Shown here: positions 55,801 to 64,000 of the stretch, piece by piece
Layout of the letters: each line of letters begins with the position of its first letter
Numbering within the stretch: the stretch's first letter is position 1
Assembly (NCBI GenBank): GCA_947095535.1
Contig: OX352772.1
Coordinates: 165,144,615 to 165,208,614 of the forward strand
DNA length: 64,000 nucleotides
Reading direction: 5' to 3'
Source: Poecilobothrus nobilitatus
Lineage: Eukaryota > Arthropoda > Insecta > Diptera > Dolichopodidae
Notes under the pieces: generated by a model
Told to the model about the DNA's origin: nothing
Databases searched by the model: none
What the model saw: the letters and a program-made list of their open reading frames with translations, nothing else
Made by a program: the position numbers and the translations under genes

Positions 55801-56550
55801 AAGATTATTTTAAACTCATCCTGGGGAAAATTTGGGCAAAAGGAAAATCAACAACAAACCAAAATTATAAATAAACCTTTTAAACTTTACGTGTTAATAA
55901 CAAGCCCCTCTGTAGAAGTATGTCACATATTTCCAGTAAATGAAGAAAACATAGTGATTAGCTGAAACTATAAAGAAGAAGCAGCAACTTCTTTATCTAC
56001 TGTCAACGTAAGTATGGCTGCTTATACAACAACACATGCTCGTCTTCAACTTTACAGTTATCTAGAGAAGCTAGATAGTAGAGTATTATATTATGACACC
56101 GATTCGGTGTTGTATATTAGTCGAGAAGGAGAATATGAACCACAAACAAGAGAATTTATAGGAGACATGACAGATGAGTTAGAGTGTTATGGTATACGAA
56201 GTTATATTACAGAATTTGTAAGTGGTGGTTCCAAGAACTACGCCTAAAAAATTTACTGTACAAAAGATAATACCGAAAAAATTGTTTGTAAAGTTAAAGG
56301 ATTCTCTCTCAGTTATGAAGCTTCACTAAAAATTAATTTTAATAGCATAAAGGAAGCAGTTTTAAATTCATTGAATAGTACAGACACATACGTCATTTCA
56401 GAAAATATTCGTCGAAATAAAAATCACGATGTACTTACGATTCCTGAAATAAAAAAATATCAACCAAAATCGGAAAAACGAAAATTTAATGAAGATGGTA
56501 GTTCTTTACCGTATGGATATAACAGGAAAAAATCACGTGTTGATAAGTAA
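52849..56550 (+). pseudogene. POLB: Polinton protein-primed DNA polymerase B, with intron, broken
   Basis: N-terminus: IGLTFCGESFEHQGPAYLSF, then after an intron TDTFCLTVTHVKLPVGRGRS and RRGIIAIKNSDNLCLPSALV, a cysteine-rich region (53640-53960), and exonuclease motifs (VFYDLETRQEE, AHNGQAFDH, YCINDVEIL). In the polymerase domain, GGRTGN is followed almost directly by HPKIYVGED, so the palm motif A block (D-x2-SLYP) is missing. LNSSWGKFGQ (motif B) and YYDTDSVLY (motif C) remain. Frameshifts near 53825, 55180 and 55733; stops at 54070, 54136, 54253, 54994, 55963 and 56245. Ends at 56550. Confidence 0.93.
53111..53174 (+). other. Spliceosomal intron in PolB, 64 bp
   Basis: GTAGTTATTT at the donor (after TCTGAAG) and TTTTACGTCTACAG at the acceptor. 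Removing it joins two frames so that the reading passes from SNSEG to LSTDTFC, which matches the uninterrupted family pattern. Unspliced translation hits a stop within 15 bp. Confidence 0.85.
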
Positions 56551-56860
56551 ATCATTCAAATTTGTTTACATATTAATTGAAAATTTTTAAAATCTTAACA
56601 TCTGGTTATCGTAAAAAATTTTTTAACTGAGATTTAAATAAAAATATAATAATAAAAAATTTAATAAAAGATTTTTAACATAAAAATAAAAATGTCTTTT
56701 ATTTTTATCTTATGTTTACAAAATAGGTACCAAAAGCAATTACCTTCTTTTTGATTTTTATTATTTTTTCATTTCTTACAGCATAGAATGGAACGTAATA
56801 ATAACAAAACAAAGTAAAATCGAAGAGTTCAGGTTATTTTCTCAATCTTCTTATAGAACA
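56551..56860. other. AT-rich 3' region of PolB
   Basis: AT-rich with AATAAA-like signals near 56635-56690. No gene recognised. Confidence 0.5.
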
Positions 56861-57956
56861 GAAAAAAGAAATCCTACATAACAGATGCACCTATAATTAT
56901 GTAATTTTTTTTTTCTTTTGTTTTTATTTTTACTTTTTTACTGCATTCATAAATTTTAACATTGTTTAAAAGAGTCAAAGTAGTTTTAACAATTTATTTT
57001 ACACCAGGTAAACAGAAATTAGAAGAATGCAAAATATTTTTTAAATTCATATGTAGTTAGAAAAAAATATAGAATACAGAGAAACAACTCATATCCTAAA
57101 ATGGGTAATATATTTTACTTAATTTTATTCTGCACCTTAAAGCTATAATAACAACTTTTAACAATTATTAATCTTCTTTATAGGCCAAACTACATTTTGT
57201 ACTTCTTGTTTACGTTTTGTTTTTAGTTTTATTATTTACATCTTGGTATTCAAAAGTACCTATGAATATTTTTCTTATTAAATAATAAAAACAAGTTTTT
57301 TTCGTATCTTTTATATCTCCTTTTACGTTTGTAGGTATATTTTATTAAGCATGCGATTTTGCGCAATTTAAAAAAAAAAACTTGATTTGACCTGAAAAAA
57401 ATCATCTTTCTATTTGTATGAAATCCTATTACAAAGTATCAATGAATTTATTGAAAAACCTAAATATCCTAAACTTGTTCAGTTCATTAACCTTGCCTAA
57501 CAACTTCTACAGTACCAACAACCTTCATTTCCTATTATACAACCACTTGCAACTTATAGGTTAACAACCCATGCTTATAACCTAAACTTGTACAGTTCAT
57601 TAACTTTGCCTAACAACTTCTACAGTACCAACAACCTTCATTTCCTACTATACAACCACTTGCAACTTATAAGTTAACAAACCATGCTTATAACCTAAAC
57701 TTGTCCAGTTCATTTACCTTGCCTAACAACTTCTACAGTACCAACAACCTTCATTTCCTACTATACAACCACTTGCAACTTATAAGTTAACAACCCATGC
57801 TCATAACCTAAACCAAAACAAACAAAACAAGTTTTTGACCTACTACCCAAGCATAACCTACATTAAACCCATCAATCAAAATATAGGTCAGTGGGCGTGG
57901 TTTTCGGTGCGATATGGCATGATTTTTTCCCATCCCCAAGTGCAGGATTACCTACT
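56860..57956. repeat. Polinton right terminal inverted repeat
   Basis: Inverted match to 43417-44200: AACAGATGCACCTATAATTA near 56880, TCGTATCTTTTATATCTCC near 57303, and the terminal GCAGGATTACCTACT. It is about 310 bp longer than the left arm owing to a third 113-bp repeat and an extra ~210-bp block near 56930-57140. Confidence 0.88.
57466..57806. repeat. 113-bp tandem repeat, three copies, in right TIR
   Basis: Inverted orientation relative to the left array. The ACAACCCATGC-type phrase recurs at about 57566, 57679 and 57792. Confidence 0.9.
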
Positions 57957-57962
57957 ATCGAC
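57957..57962. repeat. 6-bp Polinton target duplication, right
   Basis: ATCGAC, matching 43411-43416. The BEL integrase frame resumes in register here. Confidence 0.93.
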
Positions 57963-58763
57963 AAAATTCATAAGGAAGCATTGCATGGTGGAACTCAGTT
58001 CATATTATCTCAGATGAGAAAAACTTTTTGGATCATTAACCCTAGAAATTCTTTCAGATATCATATTCACAAATGTATCACCTGTTTCAAACAAAAGGCC
58101 AAAACACGTAAACAACTAATGAGAACCCTGCCAAATGCACGAGTACAAATGGCAAGACCATCTTCAAATTTAGGCTTAAACTATTGTGGTCCTTTTGAAA
58201 TAAAATATCATAAATATAGAGGCTCCACAAAATATAAGACTTATATTGTTCTATTCGTTTGTATGGCTACCAAGGCTCTGCATTTGGAAGTGAATATGTG
58301 GGAAAGGAATTTAGTAAGTGATATGTGGTCTGAAGGCTTTGTCGCTGAATTTAGAAGATTTTTTGCCCGAAGAGGCCTGTTTAAAAATGTATACTGCGAT
58401 AATGGCACAAATTTTGTTGGTGGTGATAGAATTTTAACTAAAAAAAGTAAAAAATTTATTCAAGACTTAAATATTGAAGTTGCCGGGCTGATGGAGAATA
58501 ATGGAGTTGCGTTTCATTTTAACCCACCTTCTGCCCCACATTTTGGAGGTTTGTGGGAAGAGGGAGTGAAAGCCACAAAATATCATTTGAAAAGGATTTT
58601 GGGCAATACATACGAAGAATTTAATACGGTGTTGTGTCAAATCGAGGCATGTCTAAATTCACGCCCGTTGACAGAAATCAGTTCAGATTCCCAAGACCTG
58701 ATTCCGCTGGCACCAGCACACTTTTTAATCGGCGATTCATTCATAACATTGGTGGATGGCTAA
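57963..58763 (+). pseudogene. BEL/Pao integrase, 3' of Polinton
   Basis: Starts in the zinc-binding HHCC region (IHKEALHGGTQFILSQMRK, HKCITCFKQKAK) and runs through the catalytic core and GPY-like tail in one open frame of about 266 codons. The second Asp (YCDNGTNFVGG) and the Glu (FGGLWEEGVKA) are present. The first catalytic Asp, normally in a DYAGPF-type motif, reads LGLNYCGPF, so Asp appears replaced by Asn. It ends at 58763 (APAHFLIGDSF then a stop), short of the family's usual C-terminus. Same element as 42420-43416. Confidence 0.92.
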
Positions 58764-58799
58764 GAAAACATTAAATCCAATTTCACTTAGGAATAAGTG

Positions 58800-59460
58800 A
58801 GCTATAAAATCTGTGCGAAAAATGAAAAAGGGAAATTTGCATACTTCGAGTAGAAAATGAAAAGTTAAAAGAAAGAGAAGAAATGACAAAGACAACAACA
58901 ACGGCAGATAATGACAAAGATGTCAAGAATTTCGTTGAATACAACACAGACGAAGAAGAACTTGCTCAAGAAACTGACTGGATAATAAAACGAATGTCTA
59001 AAAAAGGAAAGCAGAACGGTCACCTAAAATAATTTCAGCGAATCTAAAAGAGAAAACAAATTTAGCTCAATTGAAATTAAAAAAAAAAACGCACTAAAGA
59101 AATATAAACCTCCTCCGGTCATATTAACCTCCTCCAGTCAACATTGTAGAATATCCCCAGTTGCAAAAAGTCATGCAAGAGTCTAAAATAAAATTTAAAG
59201 CTAACATGATGAATAATAAACAGTTAATGTCGAAGAGGAAACGGAATATAGGGAGTTGGCTTAGGCAATAACTAACACTAAACTGGAGTGACATACTTAT
59301 ATGAAAGTAAATTGACCAGGCAAATAAGAGTTATGGCCAGGGGCTTGCATCCTTCATGAAGAAGATATTAAAGAAAAACTTGAAGTCAAAGGATTTAAAA
59401 TACTAGAAGTAGCTAATATAATAAACAAATCAGCTCTCTCCACTACAGGACCGACCGCCT
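58800..59460 (+). pseudogene. Jockey-type LINE ORF1 (gag-like) fragment
   Basis: Plus-strand pieces: EEMTKTTTTADNDKDVKNFV, TDWIIKRMSKKGKQ, then KYKPPPVILPPPVNIVEY, QESKIKFKANMMNNKQLM, and RQIRVMARGLHPS followed by EVKGFKILEVANIINK. The KPPP, iK-x2-N and R-V-x-RGLHPS patterns are those of the gag-like PRE_C2HC region in jockey-clade ORF1 proteins. Zinc knuckles are absent. Frameshifts and stops throughout. It directly follows the BEL integrase. Confidence 0.65.
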
Positions 59461-59564
59461 CTACACGAAAAGTACAATGCCAAAATTCTTTTTCTATTAT
59501 TTGTTACATAATAATTTTAAAAATATCGAAGGAAAATAACGTCTAATAATTTAATAACATTTTT

Positions 59565-60365
59565 TAGCAAATTTCCAAAAAAATGTAAAAAAAATGGGCC
59601 TATTAGTTTCACTATGCTCGTCTATCCATCTGTTTATAAAACTTCTACCCCATTAAAGATCGAGAAAAAACATTTGAACCATAGGTAGGTCTCATAAAAA
59701 AAAGAATGTTGCAGAACAATTGTTTCATATAGGCCCTTCCACTATGGAGCTGCAGCCCCACCAACTTTGAAAAAGCCCTGTTTTTAAATAAGTATATCTC
59801 ATGTTCTAACTAACATTTTTTCAATCGCCATTCGACAGGCACTTGTTTTACCTTTATAAATCAATATCAAAATTATATAAGGTTGTTAAATTTAGTATTT
59901 AAATTCACCGTTGAGTGAAAACCAAATTTTGCATGATTTTTCTACCTTAATAACTCCGGCACACTTTTAGATATGGGTTTGAAATTTTGATGCAAGAAAT
60001 AACTTTTAGAACTAGTATAAGTTTTCTAAAAGTTTCCTTAATTTGTTCTGGATCACCCCTTGTTTAATAGCTATTAGAGCTCAAAAATCAAAAATTTGCT
60101 ATTTTCAAAAACACCTGTAAACAATTTTCTTCGGCAAGATATAAAAGTTAAAGTTCCAGTAAGATATTTTTATGTGCATTAACGGTTTTTCCATATAGTT
60201 ATATAGCGTTTCGGATTTACAGTACCTCATAATTGCAAAAAAGCCTTATTTTCACATATTTTGTTATATGAAGTTTTCAAATTTTAGTGCAAGTCACAAT
60301 TCTAAACAGTTTGTATTATCTTTTGGAAATGTGCCCTTTTAAAAACCGTTACTGTTCATTCTACC
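59565..60365. mobile_element. Non-autonomous TIR element, copy C
   Basis: Left AGCAAATTTCCAAAA and right TTTTGGAAATGTGC. The interior matches copies A and B (ACCGTTGAGTGAAAACC, GATTTTTCTACC) and is the most diverged. It lacks the internal duplication of copy B. Confidence 0.7.
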
Positions 60366-60830
60366 TCGTTTTTATTCATTAACAATAAAAAGCAATGACC
60401 TAATCGTAAAAATATATGTATATTCATTAATACATCCATACATATCTAATTTTGTATGTATCTAATTTTTTTTTCATTTAAAAATATTAGCAGTAAAAAA
60501 ATAATAAAAACTGTAAACAAATACAAAACAAACGTAACATTAATATCGAATCTGCTAACAAAAATTTTACTATTTAAATTTTGCGTTATAAAAAAAAATT
60601 AAATAAAAGTTAAAGTTAGTCGGATCAAAAAAATATTATAAGGCAAAGTTGTTCCTCTTTACTTGTGTAACAACATTTTCTTAATAATTTTTCTCTTAAT
60701 ATATTCCTGTTACGAAATATTCGTAAAAAGTTAAAAAGACACTTGTAGACTACCTCTTTCGGTTGTCCGATTTGCTCCCAAAACTTATCAATACAAGATA
60801 TTTATATCAAAACCTTAAATATGAAATTTC
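60366..60830. other. AT-rich spacer
   Basis: No gene or repeat family recognised. Confidence 0.5.
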
Positions 60831-61325
60831 GAAAAGCGTCACGGAACATAGCTTTACTACGATTGCATCATCTAGAACCTCGGTTTAAACGTAATGTGAA
60901 ATTCAAAAATGAATATGCGAAAGTCATCAACGAATACTTACAGTTGGGTCATAAATGGTCCCAATAAAGAGCAATAAAGAAATGCAACAAAAGCAACAAC
61001 AGCTAGCAACAAAAACTATGCAACGATTAGCGTGTGACGATTCAGAGAATTATCCAGTAGCAACTAAAGTTGCATCATCGGATTTTTATGACGGCACATA
61101 GAATCAGCTCTACAAATTCAGAGACAAATGACAGAGTTAATGCAGACAGGAGGATTTTCCTTGAGAAAGTGGAATGCAAAAGAGTTGAGCTCAGCAAATC
61201 CAGGTGCTGGAGAAGAAAGAAGTTTACCTTCACATTCAGAAGAAGATCAGGATGAAGTGCCTACACTGGGACTCATTTGGAACCAGAAACCTTACTATTT
61301 CTGCAGGTTGCTTGGACGCTAGATC
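60831..61325 (+). pseudogene. BEL/Pao reverse transcriptase fragments, plus strand
   Basis: SRNIALLRLHHLEPRFKRN, VINEYLQLGH (RT N-terminal region), then after a large internal deletion IQRQMTELMQTGGFSLRKWN and VPTLGLIWNQKPYYF (end of RT, start of linker). The catalytic YVDD block is missing. It sits upstream of a LINE insertion, with the BEL RNase H resuming at 63645. Confidence 0.8.
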
Positions 61326-63644
61326 GCTAAGATCGTTAAATTCATGGCTACCCAGAGCTGTTCTTTTGGATGGGCATTTACACGTGAAGTGTATATTGGT
61401 TTCTTTCTCATTCTGTTCACCACAACTGCAGTATGATGTGTTGAATGAAATAACTAATCTGGCCGCATGTTAGCCAATTGGCCAGTGTTCCGTGAACACA
61501 CCTATTGCTCCGGTTATGTCCCGCCGAGATAGCTTCAACAGGTTGTCCGTTTCTTTGTTGTCGTACGTCGGCCATATTGTCTTGGTCGTACGGCATGAGG
61601 TTAATTTTTTCCACTTTCTTTTAGCTAGGGATAAAAAGTGTAGAAAGATATCCCTTTTATAGCTGTTTAGTAGTGGATCCACCTGTTCTTCCAGTGAAGC
61701 ATTCAGATTGGAACTTCTTCTTGCTAATTCATCAGCATGTTCATTTCCTGTAATGTTCCTATGTCCCGGAACCTACAGTAATGTAACATTGTTTTGATAG
61801 CTTATATTCTTAAGCTTGTCAGAGCATTTTCTGACAAGCTTGGATGTTATCATCGCAGAGTTAAGAACCGCGATTGCTGCTTGACTATCAGTGACAATGA
61901 CAATGCTTCCCCCAGAGAAGTATTGCTCCTAAGTATTTGGCATGCTTTCCAGATTCTTAGCATTTCAGCTTGAAATACACTGGATTTATTGGGAAGTCTG
62001 AAAGAATATTCTATTTTGAATTTTTCTGAATAGACACCAACACCGACACCGCAGTCCATTTTTGACCCATCAGTGAAGAGCGTGATATCTACTTCACCCA
62101 AAGGGTTTCCATGTCTCCATTCTCTTCTTGATGAAATCTTTACTTTGAAATTCTTAACAATTTCCAAACTTGGAATAATGTAGTCTCTGGAATCTGGCAG
62201 ATCCCCAGCTGTCGAGCTTGGAATACTGCTATGTCCGTAAGGTTTCGTGCGCCAGTGTCCATTTTCTCTGAGTCTGGCCTCACTACAAAAGGTAGAAATT
62301 TTATATGAAGGTCAACGAGGAGGAGATAAAGAAGTGCATCTAGTGAATTACTTGCTGTCGATCTCAACGCACCCGTAATGCCTAGACATGTACCTCTCTG
62401 AACCTTACCAAGTCTGGTTCGGATATACTCCTTCTCCAGCACTGGCCACCAGACTAATGACCCGTAGGTAAAAATGGGGCGTATTGTAGCTGTGTACATC
62501 CTTAAAGTCATTCTTGGCTTTAATCCCCATTTTTTACCTAACATTTTCCTACAAGAATACAGGGCTACACAGGCCTTTTTGGCTCTTTCTTCACTATTAA
62601 GTCTCCACTTCAGTTTCGTATCAAGTACCACTCCTAGGTATTTGACATTAGGGTTTAAATTCATATATACACCATCCAGTCTAGGCTTGGTGAATTCCGG
62701 TATCTTTGTTCTGTTTGTGAATAGCATTAGCTCAGTCCGGATTGACGCAGAGGCCACATCCATTGGCCCATCTACTAACCCTTCTTAAAGCTCTTTCCAT
62801 AATTACACTAATTATGTCAAGAAACTTTGCAGACACTAATACTGCTAGATCATCTGCGTATGCAATGGCTTTGATTCCCTAATCTTGAAGTTCTTACAGT
62901 ATTCCATTCATTACTAGAAGCCACAGTAGTGGTGATAATACCCCGCCTTGGGGTGTACCTCTACTTACTCTTCTAGTAATTTTATGGTTACCAAGTTCCG
63001 ATTGGATCTCTCTTGATTGCATCATATTAACAATCCACTGACTAAGAACAGTTTCTGCCACTAGTTCTTCCAGTGAATTCTGTATGACCACTACATGTAC
63101 ATTATTCAAGGCTCCTTCTATGTCTAAAAAGGTAGTTAATGTATATTCCTTAAACTGAATCGATTGCTCCACGACCCGAACTAGTTCACTCCGTGCAGTC
63201 TCTATTGACTTGCCCTTACAATAGGCATGTTGGTACTTACATAGCGGAGTACCCTCTAGTACTTTTCTAAGCTCTAACTGGAGTGTTCTTTCGAGGGTTT
63301 TCAAAAAAAGGATGATAGACTGATCGGTCTAAAATCTTTAGCGGTTTCGTGCTTCCTTTTACCAGCTTTTGGTATAAAGATCACATTCACCCGCCTCCAT
63401 TGCAGGGGAATATGACCAAAAGTGAGGCTGCTTCTAAACATCTTATTAATTAATGGAACTACAAGCCCCTTCATTTCTTGCAGCATTTTTGGAAAAATGC
63501 CGTCTAAACCTGCGGCTTTGCATGGAGCGAAGTTATTAATTGCCCAGGCAACCTTTTCCTTTGCCCAGGCCACTTCGGACTCTAGTGTCAATCGCTTGGT
63601 TAATCACATGAGCGTCCTCAATGGAACACATACTACAACCAGTT
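61326..63644 (-). pseudogene. LINE fragment C: RT, RNase H and cysteine tail (I/R1/LOA-like)
   Basis: Most complete copy of this LINE. RT fingers 63301-63591 (KAAGLDGIFPKMLQEMKG, FRPISLSSF); palm 62894-63304 (TFLDIEGALNNVHV, RRVSRGTPQGGVLSPLLWLL); ADDLAVLV near 62840-62865; thumb 62140-62763 (VKYLGVVLDTKLKWRL); RNase H 61730-62167 (FTDGSKMDCGVGVGVYS, VPGHRNITGNEHADELARRS); tail 61340-61682 (TKTIWPTYDNKETDNLLKLS, CSCGEQNEKE). Frameshifts and a stop before the ADD motif. The endonuclease is missing. Confidence 0.87.
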
Positions 63645-64000
63645 AACAGATGTATCAAAAGTTCGACCAGACAGGACTAAGAGCTGTAAGTTTAATCGCG
63701 GCAAAAACAAAAGTAGCTCCAATCAAAACAATCTCGTTACCACGCTTGGAATTATGTGCGGCTAGCTTGGTAGGTAAATTAGCTCAACTCGTCAAAAGAT
63801 CACTGAAATTAACCGAAAACGTCACAGTTTATGGATGGAGCGACTCAGAAATTGTATTGGCTTGGCTGAGGGAACATCCCAGTAGATGGACCAACTTCGT
63901 CACACATTCACAACATATTGGAAAAACTGGGTGGTCCTATGTACCGACAAAGCAAAACCCTGCGGATTGTGCAACAAAGGGATTATATCCAGCTGGATTA
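63645..64000 (+). pseudogene. BEL/Pao RNase H fragment at window end
   Basis: DQTGLRAVSLIAAKTKVAPI, LPRLELCAASLVGKL, VYGWSDSEIVLAWL, then YVPTKQNPADCATKGL. Close copy of 42546-42900, missing ~115 bp at its start and ~15 bp after HPSRWTNFV. It runs off the window. Confidence 0.87.

Larger units (their letters stand above)
43417..57956. mobile_element. Maverick/Polinton, 14,540 bp, full length but decayed
   Basis: Bounded by long terminal inverted repeats starting GGTAGGTAATCCTGCACTTG (left) and AGTAGGTAATCCTGCACTTG (right, minus strand), with the ATCGAC duplication outside. It carries the diagnostic Polinton set: A32-like ATPase, penton-like and major capsid proteins, adenain-like protease, chromodomain integrase and PolB. 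Two leftmost genes, one acidic gene and one glutamine/threonine-rich frame are on the minus strand; the rest are on the plus strand. It interrupts a BEL integrase. Confidence 0.97.

Overview
The window is very AT-rich arthropod DNA, most likely insect. I found no recognisable intact host gene. Nearly everything identifiable is a transposable element or the remains of one: BEL/Pao LTR retrotransposons, at least three kinds of non-LTR retrotransposon, Tc1/mariner-type DNA transposons, a Helitron, a non-autonomous terminal-inverted-repeat family, and a complete-length but decayed Maverick/Polinton. The family mix and the TATGTATGTA-type microsatellites fit an insect; I cannot name the species.

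Layout. 1-18.9 kb: three head-to-tail copies of a ~6.1 kb unit. Each unit holds a minus-strand 5' half of a BEL element (primer-binding site, gag piece, protease, RT, RNase H; no integrase) and the 3' end of a minus-strand CR1/Jockey-group LINE. Units 2 and 3 share inactivating changes absent from unit 1. Unit 3 carries a ~1.16 kb mariner-type insertion, and its LINE continues upstream to 20.6 kb. 20.9-21.7 kb: diverged tandem repeats ending in a perfect 26-bp palindrome. 21.9-23.0 kb: a second mariner copy. 23.3-25.0 kb: a decayed Helitron (minus). 25.2-26.0, 37.0-38.3 and 59.6-60.4 kb: three copies of one non-coding TIR family. 26-29 kb: AT-rich with a recurring CGTATGTTA motif. 29.1-31.6 kb: another LINE copy (endonuclease and ORF1, minus). 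32.9-38.6 kb: a decayed plus-strand transposase-like gene, split by an RTE-type LINE flanked by a 13-bp target duplication and again by a TIR element. 38.6-42.4 kb: two minus-strand LINE fragments with RNase H.

42.4-58.8 kb: a BEL pol remnant (RNase H, integrase) into which a 14,540-bp Polinton has inserted. The Polinton is bounded by long terminal inverted repeats and an exact 6-bp target duplication (ATCGAC at 43411-43416 and 57957-57962). It encodes the virus-like Polinton set: A32-like packaging ATPase, penton-like minor capsid protein, major capsid protein, adenain-like protease, chromodomain integrase, protein-primed DNA polymerase B, and several small conserved proteins of unknown role. 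Polymerase, integrase, protease and major capsid genes are broken; the ATPase, penton-like gene and several unknown genes remain open. 58.8-64 kb: a jockey-type ORF1 fragment, a TIR element, a BEL RT fragment, and a second copy of the RNase H LINE that joins a BEL RNase H fragment at the same junction as at 42.4 kb.

The elements do not form a host pathway. The layers give an order of events: BEL and LINE insertions first, then segmental duplication and Polinton, RTE, TIR and mariner insertions into them.
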